DNA of 64,000 bases from G963923955 sp963923955 (GCA_963923955.1 OZ000552.1:2480001-2544000); one strand, 5' to 3'; counted from the first letter of the stretch, positions 1 to 9,438 are shown. Numbers and translations: made by a program. The notes: a model not told the origin generated them from the sequence alone.

Positions 1-711
1 CCGCCAGGCACGCGTGAATTCTTCTGGAATGGTGAGGAAGAGCCTGCCGTCATCGGTGCTGGCAACGGTCGCCGTGCCGCGCGCGGGCCTGCCCGGCGGC
101 GTTGATGAGGTGGCGGCGCTAAACAGGCGCTTCAAGTCACCCGCCAGCAGCGCTTCCTGTGCTGTACCCTTGCCCCGTTCTATCCATTCCAGCGAGCCGT
201 CCACCCGTGTGATCTGCTCCTGTTGATCGCTGGATAGATATAAGACAGTATTTCCCGGCGCTTCGCCCTGTTCGGAAAATATCTTGAAGCGGTGCCGATA
301 GATCAGACCATCTTCCACTACGGGTTCCGACCAGGCTGTTTCAAACACGCCCAATTCTGCATCATCCAGTTCGATGTCATAGCCTTGGGTCTCAAAATAC
401 GCACGCAGGCGCGGCCAGATAGCGGCGGGCGCGCCGTTAATTGCCAGCCACTGCTCACCGGCAGGCACCTGTTGCACCGCCCCACCGGCGCGCGACTGCC
501 GATAGCCGGACAGGGTGGCCGCGCCCTCATTGGGGATCGCCATCGAGTCATTGATTGCATCCGCGGTCAGATCCGGCGGCACTTCCAAATCCGGCAGGCT
601 CTGGCTCTTTTTATATTCGTCACGTTTATCAGGAAAGGCCTTATCCAGCGCGGGGATGTAGGCACAGGACGCCAGAAAAAGCAGACTCATGGATAACAGG
701 ATTAGTCGCAT
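1..711 (-). CDS. bamC: Outer-membrane assembly lipoprotein BamC (partial, C-terminus outside window)
   Basis: BamC is an accessory lipoprotein of the BAM complex, which inserts beta-barrel proteins into the outer membrane. The gene reads in from an ATG at 711 and runs off the left edge still open (237 codons). The N-terminus is a lipoprotein signal with hydrophobic core and a lipobox ending at Cys16 (LASC). It is followed by a proline-rich linker and then the two-domain body. The last visible residues (LTIPEEFTRAWR) match the start of the second BamC domain. It lies 28 bases downstream of dapA on the same strand, the usual dapA-bamC (dapX/nlpB) order in gammaproteobacteria, which supports the call. 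The family is divergent, so identification rests on lipobox, the AWR motif and synteny. Confidence 0.88.
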   Translation of the reverse strand, partial: MRLILLSMSLLFLASCAYIPALDKAFPDKRDEYKKSQSLPDLEVPPDLTADAINDSMAIPNEGAATLSGYRQSRAGGAVQQVPAGEQWLAINGAPAAIWPRLRAYFETQGYDIELDDAELGVFETAWSEPVVEDGLIYRHRFKIFSEQGEAPGNTVLYLSSDQQEQITRVDGSLEWIERGKGTAQEALLAGDLKRLFSAATSSTPPGRPARGTATVASTDDGRLFLTIPEEFTRAWR

Positions 712-739
712 TGTTTATCTACTCACCTTAAAATATTAT

Positions 740-1636
740 TTAATTTCCTATTAGTACACCGGCCCGGCGCAGCGCCGCCTCAACCGCCGGCTGATGCTCT
801 GCTGCCAAGGGGGTTAAGGGCAGGCGCACACCATCTTCGATCAGGCCCATGCGGTGTAAGGCCCATTTGACCGGGATCGGGTTTGCTTCCAAAAACAGCG
901 CCTTATGCAAACCCAGCAGGCGCAAATCAATTTCTTCGGCGGCAGCCCGGTTGCCGCCAAGCGCCTGTTGACACAGATCATGCATCGCCTGCGGGGCGAC
1001 ATTGGCCGTGACTGAAATCACGCCATCGCCGCCCTGCAACATAAACTCACAGGCCGTCACATCATCGCCGCTTAGCAGCATGAAATCATCAGCACACAGG
1101 GCCTTCAGCTGCCTTAGCCGTTCGAGCTCTCCCGTGGCCTCCTTCACGCCGATGATATTCGGCAGCTCCGCCAGGCGCGCGATGGTTTCCGGCAGCATGT
1201 CACAGGCGGTGCGGCCGGGGACATTATACAGGATCTGCGGTATGGCGACTTCTTCAGCCACCGCCTTGTGGTGCAGGAACAGGCCGGCCTGGCTCGGCTT
1301 ATTATAATAGGGCGTGACCAAGAGGCAGGCATCGGCACCCGCATCCTTGGCACACTGGCTAAGCTGAATCGCTTCAATGGTGGAATTGGCCCCGGTGCCG
1401 GCAATGACCGGAATGCGCCCGGCAACCATCCTCACCACCCGGCGAATGAGCGTACAATGCTCGGCCTCCGGCAAGGTGGCGGATTCGCCGGTGGTGCCGA
1501 CCGCAACAATCGCATCGGTGCTGTTGTCGATGTGAAATTCGACCAGGCGCGCCAGCGCCGTAAGATCGAGCTCGGTGTCCGGCCGCACCCCGCTCTTCAT
1601 CGGGCTGACGATGGCGACCATACTGCCTTGAAACAT
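740..1636 (-). CDS. dapA: 4-hydroxy-tetrahydrodipicolinate synthase
   Basis: DapA condenses pyruvate with aspartate semialdehyde, the first committed step to diaminopimelate and lysine, in the cytoplasm. With the start at the ATG at 1636 ([13 protein letters not shown]) the protein has 298 residues, normal for the family. The GTTGES pyruvate-binding motif is at about 47-52, the YNVPGRT motif has catalytic Tyr137, and the Schiff-base Lys165 is in GVKEATG. Longer in-frame starts exist (ATG at 1648, TTG at 1654), but the 1636 ATG has AAGG just upstream and matches known N-termini. bamC follows directly, so the two are likely co-transcribed. The gene is divergent from bcp. Confidence 0.97.
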   Translation of the reverse strand: MFQGSMVAIVSPMKSGVRPDTELDLTALARLVEFHIDNSTDAIVAVGTTGESATLPEAEHCTLIRRVVRMVAGRIPVIAGTGANSTIEAIQLSQCAKDAGADACLLVTPYYNKPSQAGLFLHHKAVAEEVAIPQILYNVPGRTACDMLPETIARLAELPNIIGVKEATGELERLRQLKALCADDFMLLSGDDVTACEFMLQGGDGVISVTANVAPQAMHDLCQQALGGNRAAAEEIDLRLLGLHKALFLEANPIPVKWALHRMGLIEDGVRLPLTPLAAEHQPAVEAALRRAGVLIGN

Positions 1637-1873
1637 GGCCTTGCTCATGAACAATGATGCTTAGAAAAGCGCGGTAAAATTCGGCACCTATGGTACTTGC
1701 CTGAGCGGCTTATGACAAGGGCGGCGGCGTGCTCTTTGCCCGTGCGCAAATCCTCGGCAAGGCCGCCGGCCCGGCTCTGCTGGGCAATGATGAAGTTTTG
1801 TGAGCGGCGCAATGTAGATGCTATGATGGGCTTGGTAAAGTAAGCAAGCACACATCTCTAAGAGGACAAGTAT

Positions 1874-2341
1874 ATGGCCAAGGTTTCCTTAGGAAAAAAA
1901 GTAACGAATTTCAAACTGCCCGCGACCAATGGGCGCGACCTCCAGCTCACAGAACTCAGCGGCAAGAATGTCGTCCTGTATTTCTATCCCAAAGACAGCA
2001 CACCGGGTTGTACGCTGGAGGGCCAAGATTTTCGCGATCACATCCGCAAATTTCGGGCGCGCAATACCATCGTGCTCGGTGTCTCTCGGGACAGTCTCAA
2101 GTCGCACGAGAACTTCAAGGCCAAGCACAAGTTTCCCTTTGAGCTGCTGTCTGATGCGGATGAAAAGCTGTGTCGGCAATTTGATGTGATCAAGGAGAAA
2201 AACATGTATGGCAAAAAGGTCATGGGCATTGAGCGCAGCACCTTTTTGATCGATGATGCCGGCATCCTGCGCCGAGAATGGCGCAAGGTGAAGGTCAAGG
2301 GCCATGTGTTGGAGGTACTGGAGGCGATCAAGGCGCTGTAA
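1874..2341 (+). CDS. bcp: Thioredoxin-dependent peroxiredoxin, Bcp/PrxQ family
   Basis: A cytoplasmic thiol peroxidase that reduces hydrogen peroxide and organic hydroperoxides. It has 155 residues, typical of Bcp. The peroxidatic Cys46 sits in the STPGCT motif. In E. coli-type Bcp a resolving Cys lies five residues later. Here that position (51) is Gln, so the enzyme is of the 1-Cys-like PrxQ subtype or uses another cysteine, for example the one in KLCRQF near residue 99. The start is backed by AGAGGA about 8 bases upstream. It is transcribed away from dapA and converges with the next permease gene. Confidence 0.95.
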   Translation: MAKVSLGKKVTNFKLPATNGRDLQLTELSGKNVVLYFYPKDSTPGCTLEGQDFRDHIRKFRARNTIVLGVSRDSLKSHENFKAKHKFPFELLSDADEKLCRQFDVIKEKNMYGKKVMGIERSTFLIDDAGILRREWRKVKVKGHVLEVLEAIKAL

Positions 2342-2388
2342 GCGAGGCCGCACGAAAAGAAACAGGCTTCCGCCCTCTTTAGCCCTCT

Positions 2389-3444
2389 TTAGCCTTGCGC
2401 CGCAGCTTCCTCATGGGTCGGCCAGACATTGATCAGGGCCTTTACCAGGGTCGCCAGCGGGATCGCAAAGAACACGCCCCAGAAACCCCACAGGCCGCCA
2501 AAGACCAGGATCGCCGCGATGATTGCGACGGCATGAATATTGACGGCGTCTGAAAACAGGATCGGCACCAGCACATTGCCGTCCAGAAACTGGATGACAA
2601 AATAGCTGACCAGCAGCCAGGTAAATTCCGGCCCCATGCCCCACTGGAAATAGGCCACGACCGCCACCGGGATGGTCACTGTGGCCGCACCGATGTAGGG
2701 AATCAGCACGGATAGGCCGACCAGGATTGCTAATAATGAGGCATAGTTGAGGCCGAAGAGCTTGAAGACGATATACGATGCCACGCCGATGATGATGATC
2801 TCATACACCTTGCCGCGAATATAATTGCCGATCTGTGCATCCATTTCCTCCCACAGATCATGCACCAGGGCGCGATCGCTGGGCAGAAAACGGCTCATCC
2901 ATGCCAAAATGATAATTTTGTCTTTCATAAAAAAGAAGATCATCAAGGGCACCAGCACGACATAGATGATGATGAGCGGGATGGAGGCAAAGGATACGGA
3001 CAAGACGCTCTGGCCGATGTTGCTGATGTCTCCGCTTAGGGAGAGAATAATATCCTTGATCGAACTCTCGGATACAAACTGCGGATATTGTTCCGGCAGG
3101 CGCATGAGCAGGTCCTGGCCGCGATTGATCATATTCGGCACTTCCTGGAAAAACTGGCTGGCCTGGCGCGAGATGATCGGCAGCAGGAACAATAACAGGA
3201 AGACCATAAACAGCAGGAACAGGTTAAACACAAGCAGTACCGCGGCGAGCCGCGATATGCGCCGCTCCAGCTTGCTTACCGGGCCTTCCAGCAGATAGGC
3301 AATCACCACGGCTGCGATTAAGGGCGTCAACATCTGCCCCATGAAATAGATCACCAGGCAGGTAGCCAGCAGCAGCACCACCAACACGGCTGCCTGCGGA
3401 TCGCTGAAATAGCGCTGATACCAGGCACTGACAAAATTCAACAT
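2389..3444 (-). CDS. PerM/AI-2E-type membrane transporter family protein
   Basis: An inner-membrane protein of the AI-2E transporter (PerM, UPF0118) family. Members are linked to efflux or Na+/H+ exchange, but the substrate is usually unknown. From the ATG at 3444 it has 351 residues. There are two N-terminal membrane segments, a soluble middle region (about 70-140) and a cluster of about five to six C-terminal segments. The conserved late region contains VGLSVLIPYIGA, followed by a QFLDGNVLVP motif typical of the family. A TTG ten codons further upstream is in frame but less convincing. It converges with bcp. Confidence 0.85.
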   Translation of the reverse strand: MLNFVSAWYQRYFSDPQAAVLVVLLLATCLVIYFMGQMLTPLIAAVVIAYLLEGPVSKLERRISRLAAVLLVFNLFLLFMVFLLLFLLPIISRQASQFFQEVPNMINRGQDLLMRLPEQYPQFVSESSIKDIILSLSGDISNIGQSVLSVSFASIPLIIIYVVLVPLMIFFFMKDKIIILAWMSRFLPSDRALVHDLWEEMDAQIGNYIRGKVYEIIIIGVASYIVFKLFGLNYASLLAILVGLSVLIPYIGAATVTIPVAVVAYFQWGMGPEFTWLLVSYFVIQFLDGNVLVPILFSDAVNIHAVAIIAAILVFGGLWGFWGVFFAIPLATLVKALINVWPTHEEAAAQG

Positions 3445-3519
3445 TCTCTTGCGACCTTTCTTGATCTTAGGCAATCATAATAGCCGGAATCCTCTCAACA
3501 GGCGAGCATCCTTAGACAA

Positions 3520-4617
3520 ATGGAACCTTCGGCAAAACCTGATTATCAGCAACTTGCATGGCGGATCAAAGAATGGGGACGGATGCTCGGCTTTCAGCAG
3601 CTGGGCATCACCGGCACCCGGCTGTCAGAAGATGAGGCGCACCTGCTCAACTGGCTGGAAGATGGCCTGCATGGCGAGATGCAATACATGGCCCGGCATG
3701 GCAGGAAACGCAGCCGACCGCAGGCGCTCATGCCGGGCACAAGCCGCATCATCTCCGTGCGCATGGACTATGATCCGCCGGATGCCGCTAAACCCCAAGA
3801 GGTATTACAGCAAGCCGAATTGGGCTTTATCTCGCGCTATGCGCTGGGGCGTGATTATCACAAGGTATTGCGCTCACGCCTGCAAAAACTGGCGGATAAG
3901 ATCCAGGCTGTAGTCGGTCGCTTTGGCTATCTCGCCTTTGTGGACAGCGCCCCGGTCATGGAAAAGGCGCTGGCACGCAACGCCGGCTTAGGCTGGATCG
4001 GCAAGCACAGCAACCTGATCAACCCTGCGGCCGGCTCCTGGTTCTTCTTGGGCGAACTCTACACTGATCTGCCCCTGCCGGTTGATCCTCCCTTTGCTGA
4101 GAATCACTGCGGTGTGTGCAGCGCCTGCATGGACATCTGCCCCACGCAGGCGATCGTTGCACCTTATAAGGTTGATGCGCGCCGCTGCATCTCGTATCTG
4201 ACCATCGAACTGCGCGGCGCCATCCCCGAAAAATTCCGCCCCCTGATCGGCAACCGTATCTATGGATGCGATGATTGCCAGCTGGTCTGCCCCTGGAACC
4301 GGTTCGCACAGCACACTAAAGAAAAAGACTTCCACGTCCGCAAGGGCCTGGATGCAGCGGCGCTCGTTGCGTTATTTGGCTGGAGCGAGGAGGATTTTTT
4401 GCAAAAGACTGCGGGCAGCCCCATCCGCCGCATCGGTTATGAATGCTGGCTGCGCAACATCGCCGTCGCCCTAGGTAATTCTCTAGGCAATTTTCTGGGC
4501 AATGCGCCGGGTTCGGCAGAAACCATTCAAGCCTTGAAGAAAAGACAAAACCACCCTTCAGCGCTGGTGAGAGAGCATGTCAGCTGGGCCTTGCAACAAC
4601 AAAGAGACTCGGCTTAG
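3520..4617 (+). CDS. queG: Epoxyqueuosine reductase
   Basis: QueG carries out the last step of queuosine synthesis, reducing epoxyqueuosine to queuosine in tRNA wobble position 34, using cobalamin and two [4Fe-4S] clusters. The protein has 365 residues. Ferredoxin-like cysteines are at about 197, 200, 203 and 207 (CGVCSACMDICP) and at about 250, 253 and 257 (CDDCQLVCP). The conserved FVDSAPVMEK stretch has the proton-donor Asp142. The C-terminal HEAT-like segment is present. It sits divergent from the PerM-type gene. In enterics queG neighbours tsaE/nnr, and those are not seen here. Confidence 0.95.
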   Translation: MEPSAKPDYQQLAWRIKEWGRMLGFQQLGITGTRLSEDEAHLLNWLEDGLHGEMQYMARHGRKRSRPQALMPGTSRIISVRMDYDPPDAAKPQEVLQQAELGFISRYALGRDYHKVLRSRLQKLADKIQAVVGRFGYLAFVDSAPVMEKALARNAGLGWIGKHSNLINPAAGSWFFLGELYTDLPLPVDPPFAENHCGVCSACMDICPTQAIVAPYKVDARRCISYLTIELRGAIPEKFRPLIGNRIYGCDDCQLVCPWNRFAQHTKEKDFHVRKGLDAAALVALFGWSEEDFLQKTAGSPIRRIGYECWLRNIAVALGNSLGNFLGNAPGSAETIQALKKRQNHPSALVREHVSWALQQQRDSA

Positions 4618-4633
4618 GCAGTCTTGCGCTTCT

Positions 4634-5101
4634 CTAATAAGAAAGCCCAAGCTTTTTATAGACAAAGGATAAGAGCCACAAGGGGCCGATCAATAGAAAT
4701 TGCACGTCCTTAAAAAAGGACGGGCGCTTGCCCTCAATCTGGTGGCCGATGAATTGACCGATCCATGCGGCCACAAAGACAATGAGTGACAACAACCACA
4801 AGGGCAGCGACCAGCTATCTATCCAGTGCAAGACGGCAATCAACACCGCCGTCACTAACAACATGCCAAGCGCCAGCTTGGGCGAGATAAAGACGTAGTA
4901 AAGCATCACCAAGAAGATCAGCACGATGGCCCAGTTGAATAAGAAAGGCAGGCTGGAGAAGAGGGCGGGCGTCTGGATAGACCAGAGCAGGCCTAAGAGG
5001 CTGAATACGATCAGCGGCACACAGATCCAGTGCAGGATCTTATTGGTCCTGTTCTGGTGGCTCTCGCCGTATTCACTCAGCCACTGCTCAATGCTGCGCA
5101 T
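4634..5101 (-). CDS. DUF962 / Mpo1-like membrane protein
   Basis: An integral membrane protein of the DUF962 (Mpo1-like) family. Yeast Mpo1 is an Fe(II) dioxygenase that shortens 2-hydroxy fatty acids, but the role of bacterial members is not settled. It has 155 residues with about four to five membrane segments. The family histidines are visible: an N-terminal SHQNRTNKILHW stretch and a C-terminal GHQIEGKRPSFF motif that starts the last domain. It converges with queG, and the next gene upstream on the same strand is the NfeD protein. Confidence 0.85.
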   Translation of the reverse strand: MRSIEQWLSEYGESHQNRTNKILHWICVPLIVFSLLGLLWSIQTPALFSSLPFLFNWAIVLIFLVMLYYVFISPKLALGMLLVTAVLIAVLHWIDSWSLPLWLLSLIVFVAAWIGQFIGHQIEGKRPSFFKDVQFLLIGPLWLLSFVYKKLGLSY

Positions 5102-5184
5102 GCGATTAAGGCCCCGGTAGAATTGTTCTCAGCATGCCTGATGCCCGTATCGGCCGGGTTCAAAGTTCTTTCGATCATTGCCCA

Positions 5185-5631
5185 TCAAACCGCCTCTACC
5201 TTGAATACGGTGCCATCGACACCGACAACCTTGACCCTGCTGCCCGCGGCCAGGTCCGCACCGCTGACCCTCCAGCTGGTGTCATCCACCTTCACCTTGC
5301 CGACGCCGTTAATGATCGCCTCCTCAAGGGTAAAGATACGATCGATATATTGCTCGCCACGGCGATTCAGGGTGGGGGCATCCGTCTCGGGCGGGTTGCT
5401 CTTCAAATAGCGTCTGTGCACCACCAGACTGACAACGGCGATGACGGCAAACAGCATGATCTGTAGAAAAAAGGATAGTTGCGGTATGGCTATCATCACC
5501 AGTCCAACCACCGCCGCGGCAATCCCCATCCACAGGAAAAAGGTAACCGGCATGACCAGCATTTCAAAGATGATGAGCACGATTGCCAGGACCAGCCAGT
5601 GCCAGTATTCCATGCCGGATAACAAGGTCAT
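5185..5631 (-). CDS. NfeD family membrane protein
   Basis: A 148-residue NfeD-like protein with three or four N-terminal membrane segments (about 10-75) and a C-terminal OB-fold domain (about 85-148) ending VVGVDGTVFKVEAV, the usual NfeDC layout of the short form. NfeD proteins pair with SPFH/stomatin proteins and probably help their membrane-domain organisation. The partner SPFH gene lies just upstream on the same strand with a 20-base gap, so the two are almost certainly one operon. There is no serine-protease domain, so this is the short NfeD1b type. Confidence 0.9.
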   Translation of the reverse strand: MTLLSGMEYWHWLVLAIVLIIFEMLVMPVTFFLWMGIAAAVVGLVMIAIPQLSFFLQIMLFAVIAVVSLVVHRRYLKSNPPETDAPTLNRRGEQYIDRIFTLEEAIINGVGKVKVDDTSWRVSGADLAAGSRVKVVGVDGTVFKVEAV

Positions 5632-5651
5632 TCTTCTAGCCGCCGGAACTC

Positions 5652-6569
5652 TTAAGTCCCCTTTGCCTTGGCGAAGGTCTCCTTTGCTATCTCGGTGATG
5701 CCGCTCAAGGCGCCAATGACATTACTCGCTTCCAAAGGCATCAAGATGACCTTCTGATTGGGGGAAGCGGCGATGTGCTGTAGCGCCTCGACGTATTTGG
5801 TCGCAACAAAGTAATTCACCGCCTGGATGTCGCCGTTGGCTATGGCTTCAGATACATCCGTGGTTGCCTTGGCTTCCGCCTCGGCCAGACGCTCACGCGC
5901 CTCAGCTTCCCGAAAGGCGGCTTCCTTCTCGCCTTCAGCGGCTAAGATGGCCGCCTGCTTCTCGCCATCTGCCTTTAAGATCTCGGCCTGCTTAAAACCT
6001 TCCGCCTCGAGAATGTTGGCGCGCTTCTCACGCTCGGCCTTCATCTGCCTGGCCATGGCATCGACCAGATCCCGGGGCGGGGTAATGTCCTTGATCTCGA
6101 TGCGTGTCACCTTTATGCCCCAGGGACCGGTCGCCTCATCGACAACCTGCAGGAGCTGCGCATTGATATGATCGCGCTTGGACAAGAGCTCATCCAGATC
6201 CATCGAGCCCATGACTGTTCGAATATTGGTCATGGTCAGGTTCAAGATGGCATGTTGCAGGTTGTTCACCTCATAGGCCGCCTTGGCGGCATCTAAAACC
6301 TGGAAGAAGACCACGCCATCGACTGCGACCATGGCGTTATCCCGGGTAATCACCTCCTGGGTCGGCACATCCAGGACCGTCTCCATCATGTTCATCCTCG
6401 AACCAACGGCCTCAACCACGGGGATAATAAAATGCAGGCCGGGGCGGAAGGTCTTGGTGTAACGGCCAAAGTATTCCACGGTATATTCATAGCCCTGCGG
6501 CACGGTGGTTACCATCTTCATCAACAAGACGATGGCGAAGATAAAGACAATAATGGCGAGTATTTCCAT
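5652..6569 (-). CDS. SPFH/band-7 (stomatin, QmcA-like) membrane protein
   Basis: A 305-residue stomatin-family protein: one N-terminal membrane segment (about 3-20), then an SPFH domain (YEYTVEYFGRYTKTFRPGLHFIIP onward). This is followed by a long alanine/glutamate-rich coiled coil (about 190-245) with repeated EGEK/ADGEK units. Such proteins form large ring assemblies in the membrane and are implicated in membrane-domain formation and control of proteases. It forms an operon with the NfeD protein downstream, the conserved pairing for this family. The DUF4870 gene lies 41 bases upstream on the same strand. Confidence 0.93.
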   Translation of the reverse strand: MEILAIIVFIFAIVLLMKMVTTVPQGYEYTVEYFGRYTKTFRPGLHFIIPVVEAVGSRMNMMETVLDVPTQEVITRDNAMVAVDGVVFFQVLDAAKAAYEVNNLQHAILNLTMTNIRTVMGSMDLDELLSKRDHINAQLLQVVDEATGPWGIKVTRIEIKDITPPRDLVDAMARQMKAEREKRANILEAEGFKQAEILKADGEKQAAILAAEGEKEAAFREAEARERLAEAEAKATTDVSEAIANGDIQAVNYFVATKYVEALQHIAASPNQKVILMPLEASNVIGALSGITEIAKETFAKAKGT

Positions 6570-6610
6570 GGTGCTTAGTCCTCTTTACTTATAAATTAAC
6601 AATCGAAGTT

Positions 6611-6982
6611 TTAGCTAACAAATCGAATGGTATAGGGATAGCGATAGGCCAGCCCGTCATTCGCCTGAATCGATGCGATAATGATCATGATCACCGAATA
6701 GATAAACAGCACGGCGAGCAGCACAAAACCGATCAGCACCAGCATCAATACTGCCGAGATAATATAGGCAATCGTTAAAGTCAACTGAAAATTGAGCGCC
6801 TCCTTGCCCTGCTCATCGACAAAGGCATGATCATCCTTCTTGATCGCCCAGACAATCAAGGGCCCTAAAATATTGCCGAAGGGAATAACAAGGCCGGCAA
6901 AGGCGGACAGATGACAGAGCATCGCCCAGTTACGTGCGTCTTTCCCCGGCCTTGCCGCTTGCGCTACCTCTGCTTCATTCAT
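6611..6982 (-). CDS. DUF4870 domain membrane protein
   Basis: A 123-residue small membrane protein of the DUF4870 (Tic20-like) type. It has a short polar N-terminus and the family opening WAMLCHLSAFAGLVIPFGNILGPLIVW. A DDHAFVDEQGKEALNFQ stretch with the conserved EQGKEALNFQ follows, then two hydrophobic segments. Function is unknown in the family. It is the first gene of a likely three-gene unit with the SPFH and NfeD genes, suggesting a shared membrane role. The 216 bases between this gene and rpe show no further gene. Confidence 0.85.
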   Translation of the reverse strand: MNEAEVAQAARPGKDARNWAMLCHLSAFAGLVIPFGNILGPLIVWAIKKDDHAFVDEQGKEALNFQLTLTIAYIISAVLMLVLIGFVLLAVLFIYSVIMIIIASIQANDGLAYRYPYTIRFVS

Positions 6983-7198
6983 AACAAGCCTCTTTTTAAT
7001 TCCGATAATTTTATCAATTTTATGTCTTTTCTGTCTCGCTGTCCTGCATTTCGTTCATCGCCCACCTGGCCTTCCTTGTCTTCATGCCCCGCTGCCATTC
7101 ACGGCATGTCAATACTCTATCGCGTTTGGTTGGCGATGTAATCCTTAATCGGGTACAGTGCGCACAGCCTTAAACACCAGCATACTATTCACCAGCCC

Positions 7199-7873
7199 AT
7201 GACCGATTATGTAATTGCCGCATCGATCCTGTCCGCAGATACAGCCCGGCTCGGTGCTGAGGCAGCAAAGGTGCTGCGCGCCGGGGCGGATTTTATCCAT
7301 GTCGATGTGATGGACAATCACTACGTCCCCAACCTGACATTTGGCCCGCTGGTGGTTTCTGCCCTGCGTGATTATGGCATCACGGCAACCCTTGATGTAC
7401 ACCTGATGATAAAACCCGTGGATCGCATCATCCCCGATTTTGCCCAGGCCGGGGCCGATTATATCAGCTTCCACCCGGAGGCCAGCGAGCATATTGACCG
7501 CTCGCTGCAACTGATCCGTGATAGCGGCTGCAAGGCCGGCCTGGTATTTAATCCGGCCACGCCGCTCCATTATCTGGACTACCTCATGGACCGGCTCGAC
7601 ATGATATTGCTGATGTCCGTCAACCCCGGTTTTGGCGGCCAGCGTTTTATCCCCGCCAGCTTGGAAAAATTGCAGCAGCTACGGCGGCGGATCGATGAGT
7701 CAGGCCATGCCATCCGCCTCGAAATTGATGGCGGCGTGAAGATCGACAACGTTGCAGCGATCGCGACAGCCGGTGCCGATACCTTTGTCGCCGGTTCGGC
7801 CATTTTCGGCAGCAGCGACTATAAAAGGACCATTGATGCCATGCGCCGCGAATTGGAATCTGTATCAAAATAA
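7199..7873 (+). CDS. rpe: Ribulose-phosphate 3-epimerase
   Basis: A cytoplasmic TIM-barrel enzyme that interconverts ribulose-5-phosphate and xylulose-5-phosphate in the pentose-phosphate pathway. It has 224 residues, full length. Visible family motifs are SILSAD near the N-terminus, [12 protein letters not shown] with metal-binding His/Asp, the LDVHLMI segment, [12 protein letters not shown] and the phosphate-binding EIDGGV. In many gammaproteobacteria rpe is followed by gph and trpE. Here the next gene is the glutamine amidotransferase after 129 apparently empty bases. Confidence 0.97.
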   Translation: MTDYVIAASILSADTARLGAEAAKVLRAGADFIHVDVMDNHYVPNLTFGPLVVSALRDYGITATLDVHLMIKPVDRIIPDFAQAGADYISFHPEASEHIDRSLQLIRDSGCKAGLVFNPATPLHYLDYLMDRLDMILLMSVNPGFGGQRFIPASLEKLQQLRRRIDESGHAIRLEIDGGVKIDNVAAIATAGADTFVAGSAIFGSSDYKRTIDAMRRELESVSK

Positions 7874-8002
7874 AATACCCCGGCGCATTTTCTCAAGAAT
7901 GCTATGCCCTTCGTCAATCTGCATCCACCCTTAACTTTGATACTGCGCTGCTGCCCGATGTGTGCGCAGCAAGCCTTAACCTGAACGACTTAGACAGCTT
8001 CC

Positions 8003-8587
8003 ATGTTACTCATGATCGACAACTACGATTCCTTCACCTACAACCTGGTGCAATACTTCGCTGAGCTGGGCGAGCAGACAAGGGTACGCCTTAACGACAA
8101 GATCAGCTTAGATGAGATTGAGCAACTGCATCCTGAGCGCATCGTCATTTCACCTGGGCCCGGCACACCTGATGCGGCCGGCATATCGGTTGCCGTCATT
8201 GAATATTTCCAGGCCCGGCTGCCGATCCTCGGTGTCTGTTTGGGCCACCAGTGCATCGCCCAGGCAGCGGGCGGCCGGATCATCCATGCGGATCAGATCA
8301 TGCACGGCAAGACAGCCGAAATCCACCATCAGGGCTGGGAGCTCTTTCACGACCTGGAAAGCCCGTTCACCGCAACACGCTATCACTCTTTGGTAGTAGA
8401 TAAAGACCAATTCCCCGAGTGCCTGGAGGTCAGCGCCTGGACGCAAGATTCTGACGGGGCAATGGATGAAATCATGGGGCTGCGTCATCGGGACTATCCT
8501 CTCTATGGCGTACAATTCCATCCGGAATCCATCCTGAGCAGCTATGGGCATGCGCTGTTGGGAAACTTCCTGGCCTGCAGCGGCTGA
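8003..8587 (+). CDS. trpG: Anthranilate / aminodeoxychorismate synthase glutamine amidotransferase subunit
   Basis: A class-I glutamine amidotransferase that supplies ammonia to chorismate-using partners: TrpE for tryptophan, PabB for folate, or both. It has 194 residues. The family start MIDNYDSFTYNLVQYF is near the N-terminus, the nucleophile Cys79 sits in GVCLGHQ, and the catalytic His-Glu is in GVQFHPESILS. The two roles cannot be told apart from sequence alone; pabA is an equally valid name. No trpE or pabB is adjacent, so it may serve both pathways. It is convergent with the TauE/SafE gene. Confidence 0.93.
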   Translation: MLLMIDNYDSFTYNLVQYFAELGEQTRVRLNDKISLDEIEQLHPERIVISPGPGTPDAAGISVAVIEYFQARLPILGVCLGHQCIAQAAGGRIIHADQIMHGKTAEIHHQGWELFHDLESPFTATRYHSLVVDKDQFPECLEVSAWTQDSDGAMDEIMGLRHRDYPLYGVQFHPESILSSYGHALLGNFLACSG

Positions 8588-8601
8588 GTGGGTATTGAGC
8601 G

Positions 8602-9354
8602 CTATGGGAAAAACAGCAGCTTGATAACAAACACGATCAAGACACTATTGAGCATTATTTTTATCAAGCCCTCTCCCTTACTAACCGAGACATGTGCCCC
8701 CAGCCAAGCACCGATTGAAGTGCCCACCGCCAGACAAATCCCCATAACCCACAGGACCTCAACCCGGCTGGCGAAGACTAGCAGGGCGGCGATGGTGTAG
8801 GTGCCAATAATAAAGACCTTGTGCATATTGACCCGCACCAGATCCAGCCCCATCACATGATGCAGGACGGGAAATAGCAGCAGACCCGCGCCTATCTGGA
8901 TAAAGCCGCCATAAAGGCCGATCCCCACCATTAAGACATGGCCCAACACTAGTCTTCGTGCCTTGCCTTTATCGCCAGCATTTTTCTGCGGCATCCTGTT
9001 CTCAAAGAACATATAGATAATCACGCACAGCATAATCATGGCCAAGGTGCGATTAAACCAGACACCTTCCAGCTGCGTACCAAACATCGCACCCAGGATC
9101 GCGCCCGGCACGGCACACAGAGACAGCGTAATGCTGAGCTTGAAATCGGAAAAGCCCTTTTTGAAAAAGGCGATCGTGGCGGTCACATTTTGCGCGAGAA
9201 TGGCAATGCGATTGGTGCCGTTGGCAACCGGCCCCGGCATGCCGAGAAAGACCATGACCGGCACCATCAATAGCGAGCCGCCGCCCGCCATCACATTCAG
9301 GAAGCCGGAAAACACACCAACGATCAGCAGGATGACTGCGTGCCAGATTTCCAT
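8602..9354 (-). CDS. TauE/SafE family sulfite/anion permease
   Basis: A 250-residue inner-membrane protein with about seven to eight hydrophobic segments and the TauE/SafE (DUF81) pattern. The N-terminus VGVFSGFLNVMAGGGSLLMVPVMVFLG has the glycine-rich first repeat. A second repeat later reads GLYGGFIQIGAGLLLFP. Family members export sulfite, sulfoacetate or related organosulfur anions. The substrate here is not indicated by neighbours. It is convergent with the trpG/pabA gene and separated from ychF by about 85 bases. Confidence 0.88.
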   Translation of the reverse strand: MEIWHAVILLIVGVFSGFLNVMAGGGSLLMVPVMVFLGMPGPVANGTNRIAILAQNVTATIAFFKKGFSDFKLSITLSLCAVPGAILGAMFGTQLEGVWFNRTLAMIMLCVIIYMFFENRMPQKNAGDKGKARRLVLGHVLMVGIGLYGGFIQIGAGLLLFPVLHHVMGLDLVRVNMHKVFIIGTYTIAALLVFASRVEVLWVMGICLAVGTSIGAWLGAHVSVSKGEGLIKIMLNSVLIVFVIKLLFFP

Positions 9355-9438
9355 AGCGTTTCCTTAGAATAAGATACAAGGCCTTTGAAAGGCCGAATGT
9401 CTAATAAATACATGCGCCTTAATCACAACAGGCCGCCC

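Noticed and set aside
1645..1851. 68-codon minus-strand frame between dapA and bcp
   Set aside because: Overlaps the start of dapA, with no initiation signal and no family features.
9385..9402. Short hairpin GGCCTT-TGA-AAGGCC upstream of the TauE-type gene
   Set aside because: No T run follows on either strand, and the stem is short enough to be chance.
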